From Epiperipatus broadwayi (Eukaryota > Onychophora > Udeonychophora > Euonychophora > Peripatidae), in assembly GCA_028023455.1 (NCBI GenBank), contig JAQFVV010006306.1:1133501-1197500 (forward strand): a stretch of DNA of 64,000 nucleotides. The letters run 5' to 3'. The notes under the pieces are model-generated. The model was not told the origin of the DNA, ran no database searches, and saw nothing but the letters and a program-made list of their open reading frames with translations. Both the position numbers and the translations under genes were made by a program. Of this stretch, positions 43,753 through 54,570 are shown in pieces (the stretch's first letter is position 1; every line of letters begins with the position of its first letter).

Positions 43753-46404
43753 ATGGAGGGAAAGTGGATTAAACTCGAACATTTTAAAGGAAAGGGAGAC
43801 GAAAGCCCATGTCGACATGTGGAAAGTCTGAAGAGGTTGTTCTCTTGCGGGCAGTTTAGTGAAGAATCTAAGATAGCGATTGCATGCAGCCATATCCAAG
43901 GGGAAGCAGTGGAATGGTGGGAGGCGATGAAAGAGAAACCGGAAACGTTCGAAGAATACCAAAGAGCCATAATGGGAAGATATTGGGGACTAGCCCAACA
44001 AGAAAGGGAAAAGTGGGCAATCGAACAAAGCAAAAAGGAAGAAGATGAAACATACAGTACCTTCATACAGCGACAGGTGGCGAGATTAAGAAAAATAAAT
44101 AAATATCAAGTACCGGAAGAGCTGCAAATCAGGATAGCAGGGCGCAACCTGCCCAGGGAGATTAGACAAGTCATTGAGGGGGAAACTGAGATAACACGAG
44201 TGTTGGAGATATTAGAGGCAGCCGAAAATGATGACTATTTTAGCAAAGAAGGGAATGATGGGATCAGGATAGCTAATATAGCACAAGATGAAGGGGGGGA
44301 AGGACCTCGGAGGAAACAGGAGTGCCCGAAGATCGATGTGTCAATCCAAGGGGTTCATGCGAGGGCTCTGCTGGATACAGGAAGTCAGGTGTCGGTAATG
44401 GCTCAGGAAATTTTTGACAGGATCGTCCAAGGGCAAATAGAAATAAAAATCTTGCCATTAAAAGGGACCCAGATTATACTGGCCAATGGGAAAAAGGCAA
44501 GAATACAGACCAAACAGGTGTGGGCGAATATAGTGATTGCAGGACAGGAATTCACCCAGATTGTGTTAATACTTGAGGGGCTGATACATGACTTGGTGTT
44601 AGGGTCTGATTTTATGAGAATGGCAAAGTGTAGCATTGATTATGGGACTGAACAAGCAAGAATCGGTAGAGTCACAGTGCCTTTTGGGGAAACCATGGAT
44701 AGAGAACCAGAAGGGCAGAGGAAGCTGCAATGTATCATGGTAAAAGGGGAGATTGAGAAAAGAGTTAATGAAATGACTGGGCCAGATAAAGGGCAGAGAG
44801 AGAGGATTCAAGGAATATTGGGGTCTTACGAGAGTGTTTTCTCGGACAAGCCGGGAGTAATCAAGGGGTACGAACACCGAATCCGGTTGAACACCAGCAA
44901 CCCATATCAAACTAGGGCGTACCCAATCCCTTTCCAATACCGTAAGGAGATTGAAACTCAGCTGGAGCAGATGATAGAGTGGGGGGTTATTTCAAAGTGT
45001 ACCTCGCCATACAACAACCCCATCTTAGCCGTAAAAAAGGGTGACGGATCGATACGATTGTGCCTCGATGCCAGACAACTGAACAAGGTGACAATTCCAG
45101 ATACAAACGCTCCGCCCATCATGAGCGAACTGATGACAAGATTTCAGAACAAGCGAATCTTTTCCACGATGGACTTGACAAATAGCTACTGGCAGATGAG
45201 CCTCCACCCCGACGATCGAAAATACACCACATTCAAATATAACGGACGGGCGTACCAGTTTAATCGCGTGCCTTTTGGATTAAAGAATAGTGGTGCAGGC
45301 TTAGTGCAGTGCCTGGACCAAACCCTATCAGATGAAGTTAAGAAATTTGTCACGATGTACGTAGACGATATCATTATAGCGTCTGAAGACCTAGAGGAGC
45401 ATTGTCGGCACTTAGAAATGTTGCTCCATGAATGCGAACAGAAGGGAATAAAAATAAACCTAAAAAAAAGCCACTTTGCGACCCAGGAAGTCAAGTTCTT
45501 GGGACATATCATAAGCCAGGATGGAATACGGCCTAACCCTGAAAAGATCCAGGCCATCCAAGAATTCCCTGTTCCGAAGAAAAGAAAGGATATTAAAGCA
45601 TTCCTCGGAATGTGCACCTTCTACAACAAATTTTACGAAAACTTCTCCCATGATATGGAACCCCTATTACAATTGTTAAGAAAGGAGCAAGCGTGGATAT
45701 GGGATGAGAGACGGGAACGGAGTTTCCAGAGGGTGAAGGAAGGATTTTTAAAACAGACCATATTAGCATACCCAGACTTCGACCAGATATTTTGGGTACA
45801 GACGGACAGTAGCGACATTGGGCTAGGAGCCACGTTGTACCAAAAGGGACCGGATGGAGAACAAAGGGTGTTGGCATTCATTAGCCGACTACTCAAAGAT
45901 CCCGAACGAAGATACACTGTCACCGAACGAGAAGCCCTCGCCATAGTGTGGGCTTTCAAAAAGTTCCGACAGTACCTGGTCGGATCCAAAGTGAGAGTAA
46001 TTACCGACCATCGGAGTCTGGAATTTCTGAATAAAAGTTTTTTGACAAATAATAGGTTAGTGAGGTGGAGCTTAGCCCTGCAGGAGTTCCAATATGAAGT
46101 AGAATATTGTAAAGGGAAGGATAACGTGATCGCGGACACACTGAGCCGTTACCCTGTGGGAACACAGCCAAATGCCGAGGCTGAGGAATTCGCGTACATA
46201 GCCGCTACTACCAGGCGGAGCCGGGAGGGTGAGTTTAGTGCAAACAACATTCGGAGGGGCCAGAAAGAGGATGAAGAATGCCAACAAATAATACGATACC
46301 TACGTGAGAGGAGGCCAAAGGCAGGGTCCGAAAAAAAAAAGGAAGAGACTGGGGGGGTCTGTTATGGAAATATCGGGACCGGTGCATTATTCTGGAAGGA
46401 ATAG
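43753..46404 (+). CDS. gag-pol: Gag-protease-reverse transcriptase-RNase H polyprotein (element 2)
   Basis: An intact 883-codon frame from ATG. Domains: capsid-like Gag at about 1-170 (WIKLEHFKGKGDE, then AVEWWEAMKEKPETFEEYQ), with no zinc knuckle. Aspartic protease at about 190-300 with catalytic ALLDTGSQ (Asp at residue 208, 44,374-44,376) and DLVLGSDFM. Ty3/Gypsy RT at about 375-620 with LCLDARQLNKVT, FSTMDLTNSYWQ and the catalytic YVDD (residue about 536, 45,358-45,369), then FLGHIISQDGIRPNPEKI. RNase H at about 675-800 with TDSSDIGLGA, TEREALAIVWA and TDHRSLEFL, so the acidic active-site residues are present. Gag, PR and RT share one frame with no stop, an economical layout. The frame ends soon after RNase H; integrase is in the -1 frame. 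Role: particle formation, cDNA synthesis. Confidence 0.95.
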   Translation: MEGKWIKLEHFKGKGDESPCRHVESLKRLFSCGQFSEESKIAIACSHIQGEAVEWWEAMKEKPETFEEYQRAIMGRYWGLAQQEREKWAIEQSKKEEDETYSTFIQRQVARLRKINKYQVPEELQIRIAGRNLPREIRQVIEGETEITRVLEILEAAENDDYFSKEGNDGIRIANIAQDEGGEGPRRKQECPKIDVSIQGVHARALLDTGSQVSVMAQEIFDRIVQGQIEIKILPLKGTQIILANGKKARIQTKQVWANIVIAGQEFTQIVLILEGLIHDLVLGSDFMRMAKCSIDYGTEQARIGRVTVPFGETMDREPEGQRKLQCIMVKGEIEKRVNEMTGPDKGQRERIQGILGSYESVFSDKPGVIKGYEHRIRLNTSNPYQTRAYPIPFQYRKEIETQLEQMIEWGVISKCTSPYNNPILAVKKGDGSIRLCLDARQLNKVTIPDTNAPPIMSELMTRFQNKRIFSTMDLTNSYWQMSLHPDDRKYTTFKYNGRAYQFNRVPFGLKNSGAGLVQCLDQTLSDEVKKFVTMYVDDIIIASEDLEEHCRHLEMLLHECEQKGIKINLKKSHFATQEVKFLGHIISQDGIRPNPEKIQAIQEFPVPKKRKDIKAFLGMCTFYNKFYENFSHDMEPLLQLLRKEQAWIWDERRERSFQRVKEGFLKQTILAYPDFDQIFWVQTDSSDIGLGATLYQKGPDGEQRVLAFISRLLKDPERRYTVTEREALAIVWAFKKFRQYLVGSKVRVITDHRSLEFLNKSFLTNNRLVRWSLALQEFQYEVEYCKGKDNVIADTLSRYPVGTQPNAEAEEFAYIAATTRRSREGEFSANNIRRGQKEDEECQQIIRYLRERRPKAGSEKKKEETGGVCYGNIGTGALFWKE
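46335..46357 (+). promoter_or_regulatory. Phase change between RNase H and integrase; slippery-like runs
   Basis: The upstream frame and the integrase frame overlap and differ by -1. Within the overlap, A AAA AAG (46,335-46,341) has zero-frame codons AAA and AAG, a classic -1 slippery heptamer, at the end of an A10 run. A G7 run (46,351-46,357) follows 9 nt later. Downstream pairing is weak (GGTC with GACC near 46,377). It may be programmed frameshifting, a copy-specific indel in a homopolymer, or a sequencing error. Confidence 0.5.
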
Positions 46405-47453
46405 TCCAAAGGAAAACAGGGAATGGGAAACAAACCCGTATTGTAATACCGAAGGGAATGCGGGATCGAATGGTTGATGAGACCCATCAGGAACGTGGCC
46501 ATTACGGAACAAGCAAGACTGAGGGGTACCTTAGTAATTGGTTTTACTGGCCAGGGATGCACCACGACATTGCCAGAAGACTACGGGAGTGTGAGATTTG
46601 TGCGAGGACAAAACCGTTAAATCGGTCGAATGAAGGGCCTCAGATACCGATCATCGTCCGGGAACCAAACCACACCCTGGCCATTGATTATTACGGGCCA
46701 TTGCCGATGTTTGGGGGAAAGAGGTATTTACTGGTCACATATGATTTGTGCTCCAAAATGGTCGCTGCGTACCCCATGGCCCGGACTAATGCAAACCAGA
46801 CCATCAAACTGTTGGAAACCAAACAATTTCCCATCATCGGGAAACCTAAGTGCCTTTTATCGGATCATGGCACACCATTTGTATCAAAGATGTGGAGGCG
46901 ATGGGTGAACCAAACTGGGATCAAACATCATATGACGTCTATCCGGAACCCGCAGAGCAACCCATGCGAGCGGGTGATGCGGGAGTTGGGGCGGCTATTC
47001 CGCGTGTACACTGCAGGAGATCATCGGAAATGGGTTCGGGAGATTCCCCGGATTACTGAAATGATCAATACCTCAAAGAATGAGTCCACTGGACTTGAAC
47101 CAAGTCGACTCCATTATGGACGACCTATACCGTATCCTTACAATGATAGACCCTCGATCCGAACAGGAAGAGTTGATCGAAAACATGACAATCAGATAGC
47201 ATTACGGAGATTGGAACATATGGGGGAAATGCGAAGGCAGACCAATAGGCCAATCCGAAACACGTTCACTGTGGGAGACAGAGTCATGGTAAGAGCAAAT
47301 CCGGTCAGTCGACCGGAACAGCACATATTCAAGAAATTCCTCGACATCTATGAGGGCCCATATGAGATCGTCCGGACATATGGGAATAATGCCTTTGTAC
47401 TGTCCCAAGGAAAGGGAACATTTAATGCGAGGGCACTGAAGAGGGCCGAATAA
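46362..47453 (+). CDS. int: Integrase (element 2)
   Basis: Open in the -1 frame from the phase-change zone. The first ATG is at 46,458, and the conserved coding upstream of it (from about 46,359) shows that the true product begins in the overlap. Numbering from that ATG: zinc-binding H10, H15, C45, C48 (H-x4-H...C-x2-C). Catalytic core D77 (AIDYYGPL), D136 (LSDHGTPF) and E171 (NPCERVMREL), a DD34E arrangement. The C-terminal part has VGDRVMVRANP and a YEGPYEIV block typical of Ty3/Gypsy integrase C-domains. It ends ALKRAE, with no chromodomain. It inserts the cDNA; the (TA)n setting of this copy may reflect its target choice (inference). Confidence 0.92.
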   Translation, partial: LWKYRDRCIILEGIVQRKTGNGKQTRIVIPKGMRDRMVDETHQERGHYGTSKTEGYLSNWFYWPGMHHDIARRLRECEICARTKPLNRSNEGPQIPIIVREPNHTLAIDYYGPLPMFGGKRYLLVTYDLCSKMVAAYPMARTNANQTIKLLETKQFPIIGKPKCLLSDHGTPFVSKMWRRWVNQTGIKHHMTSIRNPQSNPCERVMRELGRLFRVYTAGDHRKWVREIPRITEMINTSKNESTGLEPSRLHYGRPIPYPYNDRPSIRTGRVDRKHDNQIALRRLEHMGEMRRQTNRPIRNTFTVGDRVMVRANPVSRPEQHIFKKFLDIYEGPYEIVRTYGNNAFVLSQGKGTFNARALKRAE

Positions 47454-47473
47454 CTTGGCTCCTTCTCAGAGCT

Positions 47474-47496
47474 AAAATCCGCAATCCTCGGATTTT
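47474..47496 (+). other. Hairpin between integrase stop and purine tract
   Basis: AAAATCCG (47,474-47,481) pairs with CGGATTTT (47,489-47,496) around a 7-nt loop. Role unknown; the position is 20 nt downstream of the integrase stop. Confidence 0.6.
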
Positions 47497-47506
47497 ACTC
47501 TACACC

Positions 47507-47519
47507 AGGCGGGGAGATA
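47507..47519 (+). other. Purine-rich tract before 3' LTR (PPT candidate)
   Basis: GGCGGGGAGATA directly precedes the 3' LTR, as expected for the plus-strand primer of an LTR retrotransposon. Confidence 0.6.
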
Positions 47520-49713
47520 TGTAACGGAATAGCGTTACATAGGGTTTGAACCTAGGAAAGTTAAATATATATTAATGACGAAATAAATGACAGGTACAAA
47601 ACTTTTAAAAAAAAAAGCGATCTTGTTTAAGAATGAACGAGAAACAGCCGTGTCTAAAGCAGATCGCAGATATACAAGAGTACCTGTCAGATTGATTGAA
47701 ATAAAATTAAAAGAGTTTTTATTTTTTGAGGAATTAATTTATTATAATCATTATTTGTCAAGTTTGCTTTTTGTTATTTCGTTTTAAACTAAAAAGGGAT
47801 ATTTTAAAATTATAATTGTAGTAAAAGTAAAAGCTTATAGAAATGATTTTGAGAAAGATTAAATGCTCGACTTTTAGCTAATGTAAATTACATTGTTCTC
47901 GTAAGACACGCACACACGTATGCATTCAAGGTGTGAATGAATATAAGTTTGTTAACTGAGATTGCAATATGAGATTGCCTAAACATAAGATTGCCTTAAG
48001 CACATGGATTGAGTAGGACACGGACCCCAACGACAACTCTAAGAACATGGAACTCTGGGGGGAGATTCGATCCTCAGATAAGATCCAACCCATATAAATA
48101 TCAAGCAAAAAAATGTTAAAAAAAAAAAAAAATGTTATGTTAAGAGAAGCTAAGTCAAATTATCAAATTTTTGTTCAACTTTCTCAAAATTCAATTTAAT
48201 TCAAAATACTTCGTTTGTGCTATCCGTTTTCAAGATGATCGATATGAAATTAATATTTAGAGCGTCGACTGTCATGAGGGGCTAGGAAACCCTTCAGTGA
48301 TTGATCGACGCTCCGCCACCAGAACATCTCCGTCGCTATGAATACTTAATAATATTACCATCTAAAATTAGTGCTCCAACCAGTTCAATAATGTTCCGTG
48401 AAATACATGAATCATCCTGATTTATTACGCTCAACTTTAAAAGAAATGAACAACCTCCTTATGGAAAACATCATCTCCCATGTTCAAACCTCCACTTAAT
48501 TAGAAGCAGCGGAAGAATAAGCCAAAATCCTAGGTAAACACTTTATTTTTTTTATGCTTTCATTCATTCCATACGTAAACTTTTAAAAAAGGCAATCTCA
48601 TAATTAACTAACTTTGATTTCGTAAATTAAACTATAAAATATTCCGTAATTCATTATATTTAAAAACTTATTATTGTAACTTATTATTGTAATCTCAACC
48701 TTCGTAAAATCAAACACTATGCAATTCCTAAAATTTAAATCTCAGGACTTTTCAAATATGAACTTTGACCCTAATTATTATCTTATAATTTATAACACTT
48801 ACCTTCAAAAATGTAAAAAAAGGAAATTTATATTCTATCATCCATATTTTATGATATATAATATGTTCTTTTCTGTGCGAGTGCGTAAATGCGTGTGTGT
48901 GCGTGTAAATAAAACTTTTAACCAATGTGCTTTTTTTTATATTCAATAAATTTGTTCAGTATTTAAACAAGTCGAGCATTTCTCAAATCATTTCCTATAA
49001 TTAAATCTTTATTCTATTTTTCGTCTTGATTATTAATAAAGTTAGCATTTATTCATATAGTTAATTATATTACTTTAGATTTATCTTTCTTAAACCTTGT
49101 TGCTTTTTTTTAAAATGTCTCTTACAAACATCGTGCCGTAAGTCACGATGTTTATTTATTTATTTATTCCGTAGTTAAGATAGATTTAAGAGTTGGGAGG
49201 GCCTATTATAAAATATAAATAAATGTCAATGAGTTGTAAATATAGCTGGAGTAAATAATTCTACCGGACGGTATGATATAGGGGGGATGATCTTATAAGC
49301 TTCTAATTGTTTAGAGATATAAACGAATAATCGTATTGGTCCCAAATAACCAATGACCCGGTCCAATGCTTGGATCGATCAGTTAGTTAATCAAGCGTCT
49401 TCTCCATTGGTTATCATAGCGTCTTTTACCATAATAGTAATTTTGAAACAATTACATCGCGACCCTGAGCGACCCTATTGGTCCATGCTGGGAGTTTGAG
49501 CTTGTGGGCGGGATTAGACTTCGAAATCGTTTTGATATGACGTAAGGTGATGCGAGAAGTTAAATTATAATTAAATCATCGTATCTGGCGCCCCCTTGTA
49601 TTGATAGTGAACAGTTATCGATAGAAGAAAATAAATAAAGCTTTACGCTATGTCATGTTTGTTTCGGAGCTCACAATCCCTATATGATCGGATGAGAGAA
49701 GCGACCGGTTACA
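47520..49713 (+). repeat. 3' LTR of element 2 (2,194 bp)
   Basis: Full-length match to the 5' LTR with few visible changes. Hairpins are kept at 48,260-48,313 and 49,126-49,153. It ends CCGGTTACA, then ATATATA. Confidence 0.92.
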
Positions 49714-50256
49714 ATATATAACAGCAGTTTGAGATTAATGATTATTATTTATATTGGGATTATCTAAATGTTGACTGGTTTCTAATGGTTATATATATAT
49801 ATATCTTGTCCAAAACGAATATACTTTAAAAAAGTCAAAAATTTGTTGGGGATTATATAAATATCACATTTGTTTAGCAAAAAGTGCTTCTTGATTTTAT
49901 GTCTTGTACCACTTCCAAAAAATTCTGAAAATGACTAGTGTGATTATTAAATGTTTAAAAATGTACAAAAAATATTATATGCGATTCTTATTAATGAAGA
50001 ATTTGTCCACTCATGATGTATTATTATATAATTCTATGTTTAGGTTTACGTCAATCTTAATGAGTGCAACTATAATTGGGTATGTCACATAAGTTTTTAG
50101 AAATGACACATCAATTTAAGGTATTTGTAGTAGTGGGAAATTACATTTTTATTATGAAATAGAGATAGTGAAAAAATCCCATAGAACAAATGATACTGAA
50201 ACACTTTGTCCATCTTGTTCATTATCAAATCTAGAAATAGTATGATTAGTGTAAAC
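49714..50256. other. AT-rich DNA, nothing recognised
   Basis: (TA)n at about 49,790-49,804. No coding-like frame. Confidence 0.5.
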
Positions 50257-52750
50257 CAGGGGTAGTCAATCTTTTTATACCCACCGCCCATTTTTTTATT
50301 TCTGATAGTAGTAAAATTTTCTAACCGCCCACCGATTCCATCGTAATGATGTTTTATAAAGTAGGGAAATGCCTTTATTTTATAGAATTTATAAAGCAGA
50401 ATTACAGCAAGCTAAAGCATATAATAATAATTACTTTCCAAATACTTTATGCTGGACTTTCGCTAAGTTTGGCAGAATAAATCTTTATAAAACTTATTGT
50501 AGTTAAATCTATCTTTTTATTTATACATTGTATACATAGAAGCATGAAGTCTGATGAAATTACATTTAATTAATTAAATTATTAATGAGATCCCTGAGGC
50601 TGATGCTACGGAACTAAATTCTAGATATCTGGCACAATTTTTGTAAGGAACAAACGAAAGTCTCCTCTTTTGGAAATATTCAGGCGGTTTCTTTCTTTGG
50701 TCATAATATGATTAACAGCTCTAAAGCCTGATTCCATGAGATATGAAGTAGGAAAAGGTATCAATGAAGTGAATATAATTTTCCATATATTTGGATATAA
50801 GACAAGCATTGTTTTATTTTGCCATAGATTTTCTATCCATCACTATCGAATTTATGTTTGCTTTCTTCATCATATCTAATTTCTAACAGTTCTTCTTGGG
50901 AAGTTGTAGCAGCCTCTTTAGTATTTGTGGTAAAAGAATTTTTCATCCAGCCATACACCTTCAATTTCAAAATATCTTCAAATCATTTTTCCATGTCCAA
51001 TTTAAGTTCGTTGAGGTGGCTACTGAATCTGTCAATATCTTCTGGAGTGACATCATCTTTTACAGATAATAATTCGTGAAACTGATGAAATTCTCTCTTC
51101 AATAGATTATAATGAAGTAGTTCAAGTTTGTCAATAAATAATGACACAATACTTTGGCCTGCAAGAGTTTTATTACCTCCTTGAAGCTGTTTGACATCGT
51201 TAAATCTCTTGAAAATATCTGCCAAATAAAAGATATCATTCTTTACTTTTAACTGTTGCTACAGATTGATCTCATAATCACTTTCAAAAACTATTATATA
51301 ATGCTACAAAACAAGTCAAAGATGTGCCCTTTGACAGCCATTGAACTTCTGTGTGCAAAAGCAATATATTAAAATCTTTATTATTGTCCTGCCAAAGCTG
51401 ACGAAACATTCTATCATTTTTTGCATTGGATTTGATCTTGTTTACGGCTCAAATTATTATAGTTAATGATGAATGGAGACTTGTACTTAAATGTTTTCCT
51501 ACAAGATGTTGTCTCTGCACCACACAATGAATATATAAAACACCTGGCACTTCTTCCTTCAAATAAGCAACAAGTCCACGAGATCAACCTACCATTAATG
51601 GTGCTCCATCAGTAGTGCATGCAATAATATTCAAATGAATATTATTTTTTGTAAAGTATGATTTCACAGTATTAAATATAGATAATCTTTTTGTATTTGT
51701 AATAAGATTTATTGTGAATAGCATTTCTTCTCGAAATGTATTGTTTTCATCAAAATAACATACACCTGCCATTGATAAAGCATTTTTCAACATTAATTGC
51801 CTTTTTTTTTTTCAATTCGTCACTTTACTGTGCTATTGCTTAGGGGCATTTAAAATTTCAGGTATATCTTGATGCATTACTGTTGAGATAAATTCTTTTA
51901 TAGAGACTATTATTACAGTTTCTCCAATATTGTAGCTTTTACCACTTTTTGTAATTAATTGTGAAATGCGATAAGAGGCAATTAGTCCATCTTATTTAGC
52001 TGCATGTTGTTTCTTAAATGATGCAACAATTGTTGATTGATCTTGAAATTTTTTATATATTTCCTGAAAATATTCACTGGGCTTGTCTTTATCATTTGGA
52101 TGCTTTGTAACAAGATATTCTCACAATCGACTTGGCTTCATTGCCTCGTTGGATAATGTTTTATGACACAATAAACACATTGGGTGTTGTTTATTTATAA
52201 CAGATTCTATGAAACCCATCTTTAGATACTTTGGTAAATAGTCATGAGCTTATTTCTTTTTTTGAGACATGGGCTCACAATATTTCATAATATTTTGTTT
52301 GAAGCTGTAGGCTCACACTCACAAATCTAACTGCGTACCAACCTATGTGACTGCAAATAAAAGAGCCTGTGCCATAAATCATCATCTGTGCATGCTTATG
52401 CATCATGGACTGAGTGGGGGAAGGGAGTAGATGCATGTTCTATTCTGGGACAAGGATCTTTTGTTAGTGATTGCACTATAGTTCCATTTAGTTTCACTTA
52501 TATAATGTGAACTAAACTTATGCGCAAGAGATACAAATAGTATTTTTCATAAATTTAAATTGCCACAGGGAATTTTATGAAAACCTAATGAAAATGTTTT
52601 TAAGCAATGCTATGATTTTTTTTAAAAAGTCAATTAAATTTAAAAAAAACAAAGTGCTTCAGTATCAGACAAAACCCCTACCATCCTCCATGAAAGCTGG
52701 AATATCCAATAATGGGCAATAGGAACCAGGTTGACTACACTGGTGTAAGC
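50249..52750 (-). mobile_element. hAT transposon with TIRs and 8-bp target duplication
   Basis: The element is 50,257-52,742 (2,486 bp). The left end reads CAGGGGTAGTCAATC and the complement of the right end CAGTGTAGTCAACC. The flanks GTGTAAAC (50,249-50,256) and GTGTAAGC (52,743-52,750) match at 7 of 8 bases, the duplication length typical of hAT. The transposase is on the minus strand and broken. The single-base difference in the duplication and the many stops indicate an old, dead copy. Confidence 0.88.
50621..52270 (-). pseudogene. hAT transposase (BED/ZBED5-SCAND3-like), broken
   Basis: It reads from ATG at 52,270 down to a stop at 50,621-50,623, about 550 codons with several stops and frame changes. 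N-terminal BED-like zinc finger remnant near 52,100-52,185 (MCLLCHKTL, then a TKH). Middle blocks near 51,600-51,790 (MLKNALSMAGVCYFDENN, TTDGAPLMVG) belong to the catalytic core, and 50,985-51,225 (ADIFKRFNDVKQLQG) to the region before the C-terminus. The hAT C-terminal dimerisation motif is clear near 50,650-50,800 (LIPFPTSYLMESGFRAVNHI, RGDFRLFLTKI). Related proteins in animals are annotated ZBED5, SCAND3 or FAM200. No activity expected. Confidence 0.88.
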
Positions 52751-52956
52751 AATAGGAAGCTATTTAAGAAAAAGAATTGTTAGTCTTTCATAGAATGTAC
52801 CAAAAAAATAACATACAACTAATATTTCTACAATTTCATTTTTGTAAAAAGTTTAATGTATATTGTCTTTCCTCAATCTAATGGAATAAAAAAGATGAAT
52901 GAAATAGCAATAGATAATGTTGATGTTTCAATGTCAAATTAATTCAACCCACAACT

Positions 52957-53244
52957 TTGATACCATCCACTTTAGATAATTATAGTGTAACAGTCAGAAA
53001 ATGTGTGACTCATAAACATAGTGCAGAATTCGACCACCACACAGAACAGCAGCACCATCGAGGTAGCGAAGCCACCCGTGGTACTGAGTTTAAACATAGT
53101 TTATCGGTTCCACAATACAATCCACGAAACAACGCATCTGATGCGACATTAGCCAATATTTCTTTAGGCACGGTGGTCAGGGATATGCAAGAGATTCATG
53201 ATTTTATTTTCGAGTTAGCCAATAATCAAACTAATATTAGTTAA
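52957..53244 (+). other. Open coding-like frame of unknown function
   Basis: 95 codons without ATG at the start (TTG first), so possibly an exon or a gag-like fragment. Composition is more balanced and GC higher than the surroundings: His/Thr/Ser-rich first half, then a hydrophobic-acidic helix-like end (ISLGTVVRDMQEIHDFIFEL). It ends at a TAA. No motif recognised. Not bounded by repeats that I can see. Confidence 0.35.
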
Positions 53245-53700
53245 ACATTCATATTTATATACTTGAGGAAATATTATATAGAATGGGTATCGAATAAACG
53301 AAACGTAACTGCAGACTTATAGTTTAAAATTATTTATTAACACATTTTAATAAGATCATTTACTAATAATATTTATGGATTATAAGCTTCAGTAGCTGGA
53401 TTTGCGACATGATTATATTTTAAAGAATTCATTTATTTATTTGTTTACAAAAGGGATTCATTTATTTGAAGGCGTAATCTAGCTACCTAAAATTCTTGAG
53501 TAAGCATTTCTAATGCATGCCTAGAGGGGTTTATACCTTTGCAATGCAAGAGTCTAAAGTAAGGTTTATAAGAGTAGTGGCAGACATATATTTATTTCAT
53601 TAAAATATTTATTTATAACTAAGGGCAAACATTTATTTGAGAGTGAATTATGAAGATAATGCAGAGGCGGAGTGATATATAGAATAATAAAATTAAGTAA
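53245..53700. other. AT-rich spacer
   Basis: No feature recognised. Confidence 0.45.
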
Positions 53701-53733
53701 AGGAACACGTACGCTTTAGAAAGGCGATATGGA

Positions 53734-54018
53734 ATGGCAGTATATCGAAACTGCAATGCCGCGAATGAGTTTTCTGGTCTCTGCCATCGGCCCGACGAAG
53801 TAAGGTGTCACATAAGCATAACCAGGGACAAGCAGTCCGTGTCGCAGTTTGCCAGCTGGCTGCATGACGTCGTCAAGTCCTACGGGAGCATTTATTATGT
53901 CTGCTTGTGTGGTTGACTGGGGTTAATTTCAACCCTGAAGAATCCGGAAATTTCACGGCAGAATGGGCCATCGCATCTCTAAAACATAACACATGTATAA
54001 ACGATTATGATGAGATTT
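53734..54018 (+). other. Higher-GC coding-like patch, broken between frames
   Basis: A 60-codon ATG frame (53,734-53,916; patches VSQFASWLHDVVKSYGSIYY and a Cys-rich end) is followed in another frame by a further coding-like run (about 53,928-54,018; NFNPEESGNFTAEWAIASL) that ends in a stop. The GC content is clearly above the surroundings. It looks like a decayed gene or retro-copy with one frame change near 53,915. Origin not recognised. Confidence 0.35.
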
Positions 54019-54570
54019 AAATAGATTTTTAACTCGGCCCTACATTATCAACATTTACTAAAGAATGTTGGCGACTCTCTAAGAAATGTAATTTTCTAGA
54101 ATTATTCATTAAGATTTAATAAATACAAAACATATATAAACTGGGAGTTATTACAACTAATATGCCAGCCATTTGCAAAGTAGTAGACCCTGCATTACAA
54201 TAAATGATGCATTGAATGCGGGTTGATTTATATGAAAGTTAAGTTATTTAGGAAAGTAAATATTAATGAAAATTTGACACGCATTCATTGTTTCAAGCGA
54301 TCATAGATTTAAACTTTGAAAATTGAGACAATTATGAGCATGCAATAATTAAATAATAACTATAGATAAAAATGTAGATTTTAGAAATACGCATCCAAGA
54401 AAGATAGAGTGAGGTAAGCTAGATTATTAGAGAAATTTACACATTAAATTAATTATTCAATTTTAGTTATACAAATGATAGTTTTTACATTTTATAATTT
54501 AGATAAGTAATATGAAGAAGAGCTATAGCATGTTATTAGGGTACTCTAGAGTTTGAACACAGACAGGTAC
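54019..54570. other. AT-rich DNA, nothing recognised
   Basis: No coding-like frame. Confidence 0.45.

Larger units (their letters stand above)
41212..49713 (+). mobile_element. LTR element 2: Ty3/Gypsy retrotransposon
   Basis: An 8,502-bp element with LTRs at 41,212-43,402 and 47,520-49,713, TG...CA ends, a PBS 2 nt after the 5' LTR, a purine-rich tract before the 3' LTR, and gag-PR-RT-RNaseH-IN order (Ty3/Gypsy order). ATAT at 41,208-41,211 and 49,714-49,717 is a candidate 4-bp target duplication, though the flanks are TA-rich. The coding region is complete except for one phase change between RNase H and integrase. LTRs are nearly identical, so the insertion is recent. No envelope-like ORF. 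Confidence 0.93.

Noticed and set aside
45186-46287. Several 60-170-codon minus-strand frames
   Set aside because: Antisense shadows of the element-2 polyprotein.
41619-48108. Identical 60-codon frames on the minus strand in both LTRs of element 2
   Set aside because: Identity comes from LTR duplication; no motif, no coding evidence.
46458-49713. Envelope-like ORF in element 2
   Set aside because: The interval from integrase stop to 3' LTR is only 66 bp, and the LTR has no membrane-protein frame.
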